A DNA stretch of 64,000 nt from Chitinimonas_A lacunae (GTDB taxonomy: Bacteria > Pseudomonadota > Gammaproteobacteria > Burkholderiales > Chitinimonadaceae): the NCBI RefSeq assembly GCF_042650885.1, contig NZ_JBHSBU010000001.1:4650001-4714000 (forward strand), read 5' to 3'. The notes beneath the pieces are model-generated. The model saw only the letters and a list, made by a program, of their open reading frames with translations. It was not told where the DNA came from and made no database searches. Position 1 is the stretch's first letter. Each line of letters begins with the position of its first letter. Positions 1 through 8,843 of the stretch are shown here, piece by piece. A program made the position numbers and the translations under genes.

Positions 1-1
1 T

Positions 2-652
2 TACCGGCCCGACCCGGAAATGCCCGAGGTCGCCCCCTTGCCGATGGCCTCGCGCGGCCATCCCACCTTTGCCAGCATTACCCGGATCAACCGCACCAAC
101 CGGCTGGTGCTGGAGTACTGGTCAAAACTGCTGCACGCCGTGCCCGATGCCCATCTGATCGTCTTCAGCGGCCTCAATGCCGACGACGAGTTGTCGCTCG
201 AGCGCTTGCGTCGTCTGCTGCTGGTGCACAATATCGACGAGGAGAGATTCGAAATCCGGCCCAAGCTCGCGCTGGCCGATTACCTGACGGCGCTGACCAG
301 CGAAGTTGATATGGTGCTCGATTCCTTCCCCTACTGCGGTGGGGTCAGTACGGCCCAGGCGTTATGGCTTGGCGTACCCACGCTGACCATGGCCGGTCCC
401 AGCGCGTTCGAGCGCACCGGAGCCTCGTTGCTGAGCATGGCAGGTTTGGAGCGTTTCATTGCAGCGAGCCCAGAAGACTTTGTGAGTAAAGGTCAGGTTT
501 TATGCCGGGATGTCGCTGGACTCACCAAACTGCGGCACAGTCTGCGCCAGACCCTGGCGGCCACCCCCTTGTTTGACGGCGCCCAACTGGCGCGCGCCTT
601 CGAGCAATTGATGGCCGATGCCTGGAATGGCGTGGCGTTGGACCATGCTTGA
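2..652 (+). CDS. OGT-like (GT41/SPINDLY) glycosyltransferase, C-terminal part
   Basis: The reading frame is open from the window edge (base 2), so only the last ~216 residues are present. The sequence matches the catalytic C-terminus of bacterial O-GlcNAc-transferase-like proteins, which usually have N-terminal TPRs and transfer a sugar to protein or flagellin. Visible motifs are PEVAPLPM with a following TFASITR-type segment near the start, a Rossmann-like stretch (HLIVFSGL), and a nucleotide-sugar-binding loop of the form GGVSTAQALWLGVPTLTM with ERTGASLL after it. The N-terminal TPR part lies upstream of the window. A hairpin terminator at 782-818 follows. The acceptor cannot be told from this fragment. 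Confidence 0.85.
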   Translation, partial: YRPDPEMPEVAPLPMASRGHPTFASITRINRTNRLVLEYWSKLLHAVPDAHLIVFSGLNADDELSLERLRRLLLVHNIDEERFEIRPKLALADYLTALTSEVDMVLDSFPYCGGVSTAQALWLGVPTLTMAGPSAFERTGASLLSMAGLERFIAASPEDFVSKGQVLCRDVAGLTKLRHSLRQTLAATPLFDGAQLARAFEQLMADAWNGVALDHA

Positions 653-781
653 GCGGCTTGATCAGAAAAAGAAGGATTTGCCCGCCAGACATTGGCAGCA
701 GTTGAGAGCGGCCAGCACGACTATTCAATAGATAGGGTGATGTGGCGGCGCGGACTTGGACAGGGCGTGGTGGCTGATAAG

Positions 782-818
782 AAGGCGGAGTGCCATAAGG
801 TGGCTCCGCCTTTATCTA
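782..818 (+). terminator. Rho-independent terminator after the GT41 gene
   Basis: Nine-bp stem AAGGCGGAG / CTCCGCCTT around a 13-nt loop, followed by a T-rich tail (TATCTATGTTTT). It sits 130 bases after the GT41 stop. Confidence 0.7.
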
Positions 819-908
819 TGTTTTGGCAGGAAATATGGCAATCTATCTATAATGGTGAATTGTCATGGCAACTATTTGGCAGAAAAATTGATATTTAACT
901 ATGCTGTG

Positions 909-1214
909 CTATTCGCTGCCCCGGCGCATCGTCCGGCCTTCGGCAACGCGGCGGCGGCGGACTTCCTTGGGGTCGGCGATCAAGGGCCGGTAGATTTCGA
1001 CCCGGTCGTTGGGGCGCAGCACGGTGTCGAGTTTGCAGGCGCGGCTGAAGATGCCGACCTTGTTGACCGCCAGATCAATCTCGGGAAATTCCTCCAGCAG
1101 GCCCGAGCGGCGGATGGCGCTTTCGGCGGTACAGCCTGCTTCGACCTGAAGCGAGATCAGCCGCTGGGCCCGGGGGGTGGCGTAGGCGACTTCGACTTTG
1201 AATTGATCGCTCAT
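909..1214 (-). CDS. ratB: RnfH/RatB family protein (UPF0125)
   Basis: 101-residue protein of the RnfH/RatB family, a ubiquitin-like beta-grasp fold of unknown biochemical role. Family hallmarks are the N-terminal VEVAYA strand, the GLLEEFPEIDL segment, VGIFSR, and the C-terminal DRVEIYRPLIADPKE motif followed by a basic tail. It lies 9 bases downstream of ratA on the same strand, the usual ratA-ratB operon. No RNF electron-transport genes are nearby, so the RatAB assignment fits better than RnfH. Confidence 0.9.
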   Translation of the reverse strand: MSDQFKVEVAYATPRAQRLISLQVEAGCTAESAIRRSGLLEEFPEIDLAVNKVGIFSRACKLDTVLRPNDRVEIYRPLIADPKEVRRRRVAEGRTMRRGSE

Positions 1215-1223
1215 CGTGCCACC

Positions 1224-1652
1224 TCAGCCGTAGATGCGGTCGGCTTGTTTGACGAAGGCGTCGACGAAGGTGGCGGCGATCTTGCCAAACACCGGGCCGA
1301 CCAGGCTTTCGAGGGTGCGGCTGGAGAATTCGTATTCCAGTTCGAATTCGACCTTGCATGCCTGTTCGTCCAGCACGATAAAACGCCAGCCGCCGGTCAG
1401 GTTGCGAAACGGGCCGTCCTTGAGTTCGAGCGTGATCGAATCGGGTCGTTTGCGGTTTTCGGTGGTGAAGGCCGAGCGCAGGCCAAGGTAGTCGATGCCC
1501 AGCGTGGCGACTGTCCATTCGTCGTCGCGACTATGGACCTGGCTCATGCCGCACCATGGCAGAAAACGAGGATATTCTTCGATATTCTCGACCAAGTCGA
1601 ACATCTGCTTGACAGAATATGGTACGAGTACGGACTTGCGGATCTGCGGCAT
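1224..1652 (-). CDS. ratA: RatA-family (COQ10/START-like) protein
   Basis: 142 residues, the normal length for RatA/Coq10-type polyketide-cyclase/START proteins. The start MPQIRKSVLVPYS, the EEYPRFLPWC motif and the C-terminal FGKIAATFVDAFVKQA helix are family-typical. In E. coli RatA was described as a toxin blocking 70S assembly; homologues are also proposed to act in ubiquinone binding, so the true role is open. It is divergent from dnaB, with a 77-base gap that must hold both promoters. In many proteobacteria smpB is the divergent neighbour; here it is dnaB. Confidence 0.9.
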   Translation of the reverse strand: MPQIRKSVLVPYSVKQMFDLVENIEEYPRFLPWCGMSQVHSRDDEWTVATLGIDYLGLRSAFTTENRKRPDSITLELKDGPFRNLTGGWRFIVLDEQACKVEFELEYEFSSRTLESLVGPVFGKIAATFVDAFVKQADRIYG

Positions 1653-1729
1653 AGAAACTGGACTGCGGGCGCGACGACGGGCGATGCTAGAATAGCCGCC
1701 CCCTAGGCTGACCCCAATACCCGGCGAAA

Positions 1730-3139
1730 ATGACCGACGATGCTAACCTGAGCCACCCGGATGCGCAACTCGACGCCATCCGTATGCCGCCCCACTCGCT
1801 AGAAGCGGAACAGTCGGTACTGGGCGGTCTGCTGATCGACAACAATGCCTGGGACCGGATCGCCGATCTGGTGCATGAATCCGATTTCTACCGTGACGAC
1901 CACCGGGTGCTGTACCGGCATATCGCCAAACTGGTCGAATCGGGCCGACCGGCCGATGCGGTGACACTGGCCGAATCTCTCGAAAACGCCAATCAACTGC
2001 TCTATGTGGGCGGTATGAGTTATCTGGCCAGCCTTGCGCAGAACGTGCCGAGTGCGGCCAATATCCGTCGCTATGGCGAGATCGTGCGCGAGCGCTCGGT
2101 CATGCGTCAGTTGGCAGCCGTGGGGACGGAAATCGTCGATTCGGCCTATAACCCGGCCGGTCGCGATGCAGCGGCGCTGCTCGATACGGCGGAAACCAAG
2201 GTCTTCGAGATCGCCGAACAATCGGCCCGGGGCAAGCAGGGCTTTCTCGATATGCCCTCGCTGCTCAAGGAAGTGGTCGAGCGGATCGACACGCTGTACA
2301 GCCAGGACAACGAGAGCGGCGTTACCGGTGTCTCCTCGGGCTTTGTCGATCTCGATCGGATGACCTCGGGTCTGCAGGCGGGCGATCTGATCATCGTGGC
2401 TGGCCGACCTTCGATGGGTAAGACCGCTTTTGCAGTCAATGTGGCCGAGAATGTGGCGGTCGATGCCCGGCTGCCGGTGGCGATCTTTTCGATGGAAATG
2501 GGCGGCGCCCAGCTGGTGATGCGGATGATCGGTTCGGTGGGCCGGCTCGACCAGCACAAGATCAAGACCGGCAGGCTCGAAGACGAGGATTGGCAGAAGC
2601 TCACCTATGCCGTGGGCAAGCTGTCGGAAGCACAGATCTTCATCGACGAGACCGCTGGCCTCACCGCGCTCGAACTGCGCACCCGGGCGCGCCGGCTGGC
2701 CCGTCAGTTCGGCGGCCAGCTTGGTCTGATCGTCATCGACTATATCCAACTGATGCAGGGCTCGGGCCGCGACCAGAACCGGGCGACCGAGCTGGGCGAA
2801 ATCTCGCGCGCACTCAAGAGCCTGGCCAAGGAGTTGAAGGTGCCGGTGATCGCGCTGTCGCAGTTGTCGCGTAGCGTGGAGCAGCGGCCCAACAAGCGGC
2901 CGATGATGTCCGACCTGCGCGAATCGGGCGCCATCGAACAGGACGCCGACCTGATCCTGTTCATGTACCGTGACGAATACTACAACCCCGATTCGCCCGA
3001 CAAAGGGCTGGCCGAGGTCATCGTCGGCAAGCATCGTAACGGTCCGACCGGGGTGGTGCGGATGGCCTTCCTCGGCCACTACTCGCGCTTCGAGAATGCG
3101 GCCATGCCGGCGGGCGGGTGGGCTGATCACGGCGACTGA
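1730..3139 (+). CDS. dnaB: Replicative DNA helicase DnaB
   Basis: 469 residues, standard for the hexameric replicative helicase. The N-terminal DnaB_N domain (about 20-120, beginning PPHSLEAEQSVLGGLLIDN) precedes a linker and the RecA-like ATPase core. Walker A is GRPSMGKT at residues ~225-232, Walker B is in LIVIDYIQLM (~330-340), and the C-terminal DLRESGAIEQDAD and RNGPTG segments complete the core. No intein is present in the P-loop, a common insertion site in dnaB. The start is the ATG after GGCGAAA. It is transcribed alone, with a repeat-containing gap downstream. Confidence 0.98.
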   Translation: MTDDANLSHPDAQLDAIRMPPHSLEAEQSVLGGLLIDNNAWDRIADLVHESDFYRDDHRVLYRHIAKLVESGRPADAVTLAESLENANQLLYVGGMSYLASLAQNVPSAANIRRYGEIVRERSVMRQLAAVGTEIVDSAYNPAGRDAAALLDTAETKVFEIAEQSARGKQGFLDMPSLLKEVVERIDTLYSQDNESGVTGVSSGFVDLDRMTSGLQAGDLIIVAGRPSMGKTAFAVNVAENVAVDARLPVAIFSMEMGGAQLVMRMIGSVGRLDQHKIKTGRLEDEDWQKLTYAVGKLSEAQIFIDETAGLTALELRTRARRLARQFGGQLGLIVIDYIQLMQGSGRDQNRATELGEISRALKSLAKELKVPVIALSQLSRSVEQRPNKRPMMSDLRESGAIEQDADLILFMYRDEYYNPDSPDKGLAEVIVGKHRNGPTGVVRMAFLGHYSRFENAAMPAGGWADHGD

Positions 3140-3516
3140 TCGGGCAGCCTGCGCTCACCGTCCGTCATGAACCGCCGCGAAGGCCGCAACCGGGTGTGCG
3201 ACGACTTTGCGGCACTTGCCGCTATGCCTGACCTCCTGTCCGACGGGCACGGCTGGAGGTCCCGACCGCTATCGTTCTCCCTCACACCATCCTTCATTGG
3301 CCTCTCCACCGACCGTCCAGTCGCATTGCAGGCCATGTCACGTCACTGCAGGGCGGCAGATGGGCTGGGAGGAAAGGGGACGGTGGGAAGGGAGGAAATC
3401 CGTGGTCAATAGATATTTATTTTCTCTTCCGCTCGGCTATCTATCTTGCAGACGTTTTTCCTGAATTTTTATTCTGGCGGCTCCAGCCACTCCTGACCCG
3501 TCCTCTAAGCCAGCCC
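3140..3516. other. Intergenic gap, no gene seen
   Basis: About 377 bases between dnaB and the 3' end of the exported TPR gene. Short open frames occur (for example 3167-3412) but lack family resemblance or a convincing ribosome site. The only structured element is the AT-rich repeat copy at 3408-3474. Confidence 0.6.
3408..3474 (-). repeat. AT-rich dispersed repeat, copy 1
   Basis: On the minus strand this reads AATTCAGGAAAAACGTCTGC followed by AAGATAG and, about 20 bases on, AGAGAAAATAAATATCT. It aligns closely with copies at 16102, 23144 and 57396. It begins 43 bases after the stop codon of the minus-strand TPR gene and points the same way. Confidence 0.7.
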
Positions 3517-4431
3517 TCAACCCGACAACTGTTTCAGCCGTGCAACGCGGCCCGGTTCCTGCCGTAGCAGCCAGGTGTCCTTGGACAGCAGGTGATAGGC
3601 GCGGGCGAAGTAAGGTCGGGCTTCCTTGTTGCGGCCGAGTTCGCGCAGGTTTTCTGCAATCTCTTCGTAGACGTAGCCGTCTTCTTCCTTGAGTCTGGCC
3701 CAGGCGCTTTCGAGATCGAACAGCATGCGCAGGGCGTTTTCGTTTTCGCCCGACAGGCGCAGCAGCTTGGCGACCGACCAGCGGGCGATCAGCAACTGCT
3801 TGCCGGTCTGACGCGCCTCGTGCCAGGCGAGGGCACGGCGCAGGAAGTCGAGGGCCTTGGGGTAATCCTTGAGGTCGTGGTAGGTCCAGCCAATGTTGTT
3901 GTAGAGCGAGCCGAACCATTCCTTGGCGCGTGGCGAGCTGCTCTGCTCGGCCATGGCGAGGGCTTTGAGATTCCAGTCGAGCGAGGCCTTGCCCGTTTCG
4001 GCGATGGCCAGCATATGGGCGGCATCGATGGCGTGGAAGTCGAGTTCGTGTTTCTGTGCCAGCAGCAGGGCGTTGCGGAACCAGCGTTGAGCGCGTTTGG
4101 GTTCGCCACGGCTGTTGATCAGGCGGCCGCGTTCGAGCAGATAGCGCACGCTGACCACGGCGGGGAGTTGCGGCAGTTCGGGTTGGAGTTCGTCGAGGAC
4201 CAGATTGGCGGCGTCGTACTTTTCTTGCAGACCGAGCGCCCGGGCCAGTTGGGTCTGGACTTCGCCACGGCGAGCAGGCTGGTCGCGCGCCTGCTGAGCC
4301 GCTTCGCGGAAGCGGGCTTCGGAGAGGGCTGGCTGGTCGTAATCCCACAGCTTGTCGATATCGACTTCCTGGGCCGGGACCGTGACGCTGAGCAGCATAA
4401 CGAGGGCGAGAAGCAGGTGGCGCAACATCAT
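3517..4431 (-). CDS. Exported tetratricopeptide-repeat protein
   Basis: 304 residues with an N-terminal signal peptide (MMLRHLLLALVMLLSVTVPAQ) and then several TPR-like helical pairs. Examples are AKEWFGSLYNNIGWTYHDLKD, then YPKALDFLRRALAWHE, and NKEARPYFARAYHLLSKD. It is probably a periplasmic scaffold; no enzymatic motif is visible. The start overlaps the stop of the upstream parA gene by 4 bases (ATGA type), so the two are very likely co-translated. The pairing of a cytosolic ParA ATPase with a periplasmic TPR protein is unusual and the partner is unknown. Confidence 0.8.
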   Translation of the reverse strand: MMLRHLLLALVMLLSVTVPAQEVDIDKLWDYDQPALSEARFREAAQQARDQPARRGEVQTQLARALGLQEKYDAANLVLDELQPELPQLPAVVSVRYLLERGRLINSRGEPKRAQRWFRNALLLAQKHELDFHAIDAAHMLAIAETGKASLDWNLKALAMAEQSSSPRAKEWFGSLYNNIGWTYHDLKDYPKALDFLRRALAWHEARQTGKQLLIARWSVAKLLRLSGENENALRMLFDLESAWARLKEEDGYVYEEIAENLRELGRNKEARPYFARAYHLLSKDTWLLRQEPGRVARLKQLSG

Positions 4432-5198
4432 TTGGCGATTTTGATAAAGCCAGTTTCGATTAGTTCGTCGAGCAGATAACTGAAATCTTCCGCCCCTTCC
4501 GAGTCGGGCGCGTAGCTGAACACATCCTGGTTATGGCCGATGCCTTCGAGCACGCTCTGGCTCTCGAATACCCGGGTGCGGCAGAAATCGCGGCCGTAAC
4601 GGCGCGTCAGTTCGGCTGCCACCTTTTCCGAGGTCGGATGGCCGCGCTGGTAGCGGTTGAGGAAGGTCCGGCGCGGCCGGTACAGGCCCTGGCTGGTCAG
4701 GCCGGACAAGGTCTGATCGAGCTGATGCGCCCCGTTCATCGCCAGATATTCGGCCGTCACGGGCACCAGCACCGCATCGGCGGCGATCAGTGCCGACAGG
4801 GACAGTACCCCCAGCATCGGGCAGCAGTCGATCAGAATCGGCGTGCCGGAATCGGTCAGCATTTCTTCGGCCATCGCCTTTTTAAGCCGGCGCAGATCGC
4901 GCCGGTTCTGGGTCAGCAGCATATCGACCCGGGCCAGTTCCATATGCGATGGAATCAGATTGACGCCGTTAGGAAGTCGATGCACCAGTTCCGACAGCGG
5001 GGTCTGGGCCTGGAAGAAACCGTAGATGGTACGGCGCGCTTCGGGATGCAGGCCCGACATGGCGGTCAGGTGGGCTTGCGGGTCGAGATCGATCACCAGC
5101 GGATCGAAACCATTGCGCGCCATCGCGGCAGCGAGGTTGGCGGTGGCGGTGGTCTTGCCTACGCCGCCTTTCTGATTGAACACAGCGATAACGGTCAT
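4428..5198 (-). CDS. ParA-family ATPase (orphan, no ParB)
   Basis: 256-residue MinD/ParA-type P-loop ATPase with the deviant Walker A KGGVGKTT at residues 10-17, switch I/II region DLDPQAHLTAM (~38-48) and LIDCCP (~120). The family positions plasmids, chromosomes, chemotaxis arrays or other cargo. No parB, parS-like repeat cluster or replication gene is nearby, so it is not an evident partition cassette. The C-terminal part (FCRTRVFESQSVLEGIGHNQDVF) looks like target-specific ParA variants. It overlaps the downstream exported TPR gene, suggesting a shared function. Confidence 0.88.
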   Translation of the reverse strand: MTVIAVFNQKGGVGKTTATANLAAAMARNGFDPLVIDLDPQAHLTAMSGLHPEARRTIYGFFQAQTPLSELVHRLPNGVNLIPSHMELARVDMLLTQNRRDLRRLKKAMAEEMLTDSGTPILIDCCPMLGVLSLSALIAADAVLVPVTAEYLAMNGAHQLDQTLSGLTSQGLYRPRRTFLNRYQRGHPTSEKVAAELTRRYGRDFCRTRVFESQSVLEGIGHNQDVFSYAPDSEGAEDFSYLLDELIETGFIKIAK

Positions 5199-5469
5199 TT
5201 TATCCTGTTCTTTGATTTCTTGTTCAAGAGCGTTGCTGTGTATGGCAAGCTCTTGGCTTGAAAGAAGAATTTCTGATTTGGAAACGCCGTCGCCCGCAGT
5301 TTGGAGGCCGACAGGAGCGGCACCGGGCGCAATCGGCTTCAGTGTAGTCGTTCCGACGCGGCTGTGCCGGATCGGCCGTCGTCACTGAATCGTCATATGG
5401 CGGTCAAGGCGCTGTCATGGCGCAGGGCTAGGCTGGCGGCCCTCGACCGAACCGGAGTCTTCGCCTGCC

Positions 5470-7260
5470 ATGTTCCGCCACTTCCGTTCCGCTTTGTGTG
5501 TTTCCGCATTGGCCGCTGTCGCGGCCGAGCCGCTGCCGGCTGAGCTGATGCTGGCTAATCAACGTTTCCAGCCGCTGGCGCGGCAGGCTGATGGCAGCCT
5601 GCTTGCCCTTGCCCTGACGCCTGGTGGCGACCCGACCCGGCAGCCGCTCAGGCTGCATACCCTGCGTCGTGACGGCAGCGCCTGGCGCGATGCCGCCATG
5701 ATCGAGCTGCGTGACCCGGCCCGACGAGTGCCGTTTTCCCTGGTCGGGCATTTCAGTCCGGAACGGGTGCTGACAGCCGCCGATTTTGCCTTGACCGCCG
5801 CGCGGCAGGATGCCGACGGCAGTTGGTGGCTCAACGAGCGGCTCGGGCCTTTTGTGCTGCACATCGACCGCGATGGTCGTCTGCTCGACGTGCCGCAGGC
5901 CGTGGCCGATCCGCAGCGGCCTGGCGCCGAGCTGCGCAGTCCCGACCATCCGGGCTTTGAAACCGCTGCCGCACTGCACAGCATGAATGCGCTGCGTGCC
6001 CATGCCCGGCAGCATGGGGCTGCCCGTCCGCCGGTGTTTTCGCCGCATGAGGCGATGCTCAAATATGCCACCTCGGGCCTTGCCTCCAACCCCGACGCCC
6101 ACTATGCCCGTGGCCGGAAAACCCCGGCCGGGCTTGCCGTGGCGGCGTCCGATGTGTTCGATCTCGCTGCAATGCGCCAAGCCGGCTACCCGGTAGTGAG
6201 CTGGACGGTCAACGATAAGCCGCGCATGGTCGAGTTGCTGCGCGCCGGCGTCTCCGGCCTGATCTCCGACCGACCCGACCTGCTGCGTGAAGCGGTGGCC
6301 GGTTTCGATGCCGACGGTGACGGCCGGCCTGGCGACTATCTCGATCAGCAGGGCCTGATCGATCCGGCCCGCTTCGACGCCCAGGGCCACCGTGGCGCGC
6401 GCAATCTGCGGCCCGAGAATACCCTGCCGGCGCTCGAAGCAGCGCTCGATCATCTGATGACCACCCTGGAATTCGATATCGGTGTCAGCCGCGACGGCGT
6501 GGCGGTGCTCAAGCACGATCCGTATATCGAAGCGCAGAAATGCCGTCGCCACGATGGTCGCGAATACCGGCGGGAGGACGAGCGCTTGATTGCCGAACTC
6601 GATCTGCGCCAGATCCAGCAGGAATTCGTCTGCGACCGGCTGTTCCGTGGTCCGAGCCAGCGTAACGAGCTGTCGCTGTCGCCGGTCTCGGTCCGATTGG
6701 CGGCAAGCCGCGGTTATCTGAGCCCCTATGTGATGCCGACCTTGCAGGATGCCTTTGATCTGGTCACGGCCTATATCGATCATTACGAGCGTGGTGCCGG
6801 TCGTGGCGAGCCGGAAGCTGGGCAGCGGGCAGCCAATGCGCGGCGGGTGCGGTTCAATATCGAAACCAAGCTCAACCCGCGCAGTGACCGCGACGGTCAT
6901 GGCCGGGTCTATCGTGAACGCACGGTGAGTTTCGACAAGATGGCCGACGCCGTGGCCGAACGTATCGTTGCCAATGGCCTGACGGAGCGCGCTGATATTC
7001 AGAGCTTCGATTTCCGTACCTTGCTGCGCGTGCAGGAGAAATATCCTGCCATCCGCACCGTCTATCTTTTCGGTGACTTCCCGATCTACGCCGGGGCCGA
7101 GTCTGACGACGGCACCAATCTGCAAGATGAGCATGGCCGTCCCAGCCCATGGCTGGTTGGTCTGCCGTGGCCTTATCGCCGAACGGAGCGGACAGGCACA
7201 ACGTCCGTCACAGCAGGTACAGCGCCCTCGGACGGCCGGGTAAGCGCCGCCGCCAATTAA
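5470..7260 (+). CDS. Exported GDPD-type phosphodiesterase with permuted halves and a phytase-like segment
   Basis: 596 residues with a signal peptide (1-~19). Residues ~85-160 resemble the phytase-like esterase fold (LTAADFALTA, ERLGPFVLHIDRDG, RSPDHP). Residues ~176-277 carry the C-terminal half of a glycerophosphodiester phosphodiesterase (SWTVNDKPRM, GLISDRPDLL). After a DADGDG linker, residues ~303-540 carry the N-terminal catalytic half (GHRGARNLRPENT at 306-318, LEFDIG with E334 and D336, HD at 349-350, FNIETK at 462-467, IQSFDFRTL). The GDPD halves are therefore in swapped order. From memory, longer relatives continue into the rest of the phytase-like domain after the WPYR motif. Here the last ~30 residues are low-complexity, suggesting C-terminal truncation. 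The likely substrate class is phosphodiesters in the periplasm. Confidence 0.8.
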   Translation: MFRHFRSALCVSALAAVAAEPLPAELMLANQRFQPLARQADGSLLALALTPGGDPTRQPLRLHTLRRDGSAWRDAAMIELRDPARRVPFSLVGHFSPERVLTAADFALTAARQDADGSWWLNERLGPFVLHIDRDGRLLDVPQAVADPQRPGAELRSPDHPGFETAAALHSMNALRAHARQHGAARPPVFSPHEAMLKYATSGLASNPDAHYARGRKTPAGLAVAASDVFDLAAMRQAGYPVVSWTVNDKPRMVELLRAGVSGLISDRPDLLREAVAGFDADGDGRPGDYLDQQGLIDPARFDAQGHRGARNLRPENTLPALEAALDHLMTTLEFDIGVSRDGVAVLKHDPYIEAQKCRRHDGREYRREDERLIAELDLRQIQQEFVCDRLFRGPSQRNELSLSPVSVRLAASRGYLSPYVMPTLQDAFDLVTAYIDHYERGAGRGEPEAGQRAANARRVRFNIETKLNPRSDRDGHGRVYRERTVSFDKMADAVAERIVANGLTERADIQSFDFRTLLRVQEKYPAIRTVYLFGDFPIYAGAESDDGTNLQDEHGRPSPWLVGLPWPYRRTERTGTTSVTAGTAPSDGRVSAAAN

Positions 7261-7671
7261 TACAGATTCGCTTTCAATCAGGCGTCCAACTCCTCTGAAC
7301 CCCAGCGTGCCTCAGACCACAGCGCCGCTCTTGTCGATGCATCCAGGACAAGCGGAGCAAAGAGCAAAAATGTGCTATTCAACTCTGTGGCTGGTGTCTT
7401 GCGAGAAGTCGTGGGTATGGACGCCTTTCCTAACGAAAATCGAAATAAGCCGCTATCGCGTCCGACATCGTCCCGCCCGCACCTCCGCCCTGGGTATCGT
7501 GCTTGCTGGGTTCGAGCGGGCTGATTGGGGTGGTTGGGGAGGCGAAGGGTGAGCGGGAGGCTTGGGTTGTCTGCTGAGGGGATCCATGGGTTATTTATGG
7601 TGAATTTTTGTTTTTTTTGAAACGTCTCTACTTGCCTTGCAGATGATTTTCCGAAAATTTTCTATTTCATG
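7261..7671. other. Intergenic gap, no gene seen
   Basis: 411 bases between the phosphodiesterase and the 3' end of the NhaR-like gene. I found no convincing coding frame. The last ~80 bases hold a copy of the AT-rich repeat; the remainder shows no structure I can name. Confidence 0.55.
7590..7668 (-). repeat. AT-rich dispersed repeat, copy 2
   Basis: On the minus strand it reads GGAAAATCATCTGCAAGGCA, then after about 15 bases a long A-rich tract. Its end is 4 bases from the stop codon of the minus-strand LysR-type gene, pointing the same way as that gene. The bases on the left flank (GAGG..ATCC.TGG) also resemble the flank of copy 1. Confidence 0.6.
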
Positions 7672-8610
7672 CTATTGCCGGATCGACGGATCGTTGCTGG
7701 CCAGTGCATTGTCTGCTTCGATAAACAGCAATTGGCGGGCGGTCCGGCTGACTGCCACGACGGCCGGGTGGGTCAGGCGCCGCTCGATTGAGATGGCGTA
7801 GTAGCGCACCACGACATCGCGGGCATAGCCGATCAGCTCGGCGCCGTGTTCGGTACGGATTTCCTCTTTAAGAATGGAAGGCGCTGGAAAGACGCCGACA
7901 CCGGCCTTGCCAAACGCTTTCATCAATGCGCTGTCGTCGAATTTACCGACCACCTGCGGGTGAATCTGTTGCTCGGTGAACCAGCGCAGCAGCAGACCGT
8001 GCGCGCTGGCCTTGTCAGCGGGCAGCAGGATCGGCGCCTGATCGAGCGAATGGGGAAAGTCGGGGCGATAGCGGGCCGCCAGTTCCGGTACGCCATAGAA
8101 GGCCATGGTACAGCGGCCCAGAGCGTGGTTATAGCCTTTGATGCCAAGCTCAGGCGGCAACGGCCGGTCGGCGATCACCAGATCGAGCTTATGGATGGCC
8201 AATTCGGCAAACAGTCGCTCAAGTTTGTCTTCATGGCAGACCAGACGCATCGGTTCAGGCAGATGCAGCGCCGGAGCGAGCAGTTGATAGGCAATCGATT
8301 TGGGCACGGCGTCGGCGACACCGACCAGAAACGAGCGCGCGCCACTGGCGGCGCCGCTGCGCAGCGACTGTTCCAGTTCGTTGCCGATCTGAAAAATCTC
8401 CTCGGCATGCGACAGGGCGGTCTTGCCGGCCGGGGTCAGTTCGAGCCGGCGGCCGATGCGGCGGAACAGTTCGGTATCAAGACTACGTTCGAGTTCGGCC
8501 AGTTGGCCGCTGATGGTCTGTGGCGTCAGATGCAGCCTTTCGGCCGCCCGGGTGATGCTGCCGATCCTGGCGACATGCCAGAAATAATAAAGCTGCTTAT
8601 AGTTCAACAT
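7672..8610 (-). CDS. nhaR: LysR-family regulator, NhaR-like
   Basis: 312 residues from the ATG of MLNYKQLYYFWHVAR, which is where NhaR proteins start; a longer open frame upstream is ignored. The winged-helix HTH covers ~1-62 (GSITRAAERLHLTPQTISGQ) and a LysR substrate domain follows (~90-295). NhaR activates nhaA and other genes in response to sodium and pH in E. coli. No nhaA is adjacent. The gene is divergent from the TerC-family gene with a ~230-base spacer, so control of that neighbour is possible but inferred only from position. Confidence 0.8.
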   Translation of the reverse strand: MLNYKQLYYFWHVARIGSITRAAERLHLTPQTISGQLAELERSLDTELFRRIGRRLELTPAGKTALSHAEEIFQIGNELEQSLRSGAASGARSFLVGVADAVPKSIAYQLLAPALHLPEPMRLVCHEDKLERLFAELAIHKLDLVIADRPLPPELGIKGYNHALGRCTMAFYGVPELAARYRPDFPHSLDQAPILLPADKASAHGLLLRWFTEQQIHPQVVGKFDDSALMKAFGKAGVGVFPAPSILKEEIRTEHGAELIGYARDVVVRYYAISIERRLTHPAVVAVSRTARQLLFIEADNALASNDPSIRQ

Positions 8611-8843
8611 GATCTTTGCCGCGCTATCAGTTTTTTCCGAATGATGAGGCAAGAATAATCTGCTTTTCTCGAAAAGAAAGCAAAACTACGCTAGCAGGGA
8701 TTTCTAGTGATGGCGCGGCTTCTAGCCAGATGTCCTTCATGGGAAGAAATAACCTGAGAATTTCCGATGACTTCATCCATCCGGACGATGGCCCTGAGCG
8801 GATGGGCAGGAGTGTGCGGGCAAGTGAACAAAGGAGTATCGAT

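Noticed and set aside
1799..3130. 443-codon open frame antisense to dnaB
   Set aside because: It is a shadow of the GC-rich dnaB codons; it has no family resemblance and very high Arg/His/Gln content.
4428..5198. Chromosomal or plasmid partition locus
   Set aside because: No parB, no parS-like 16-mer cluster, no replication gene beside parA.
8615..8843. yybP-ykoY (Mn2+) riboswitch ahead of the TerC-like gene
   Set aside because: The spacer was read for the conserved motif cores and none were found; only inference from the gene family would support it.
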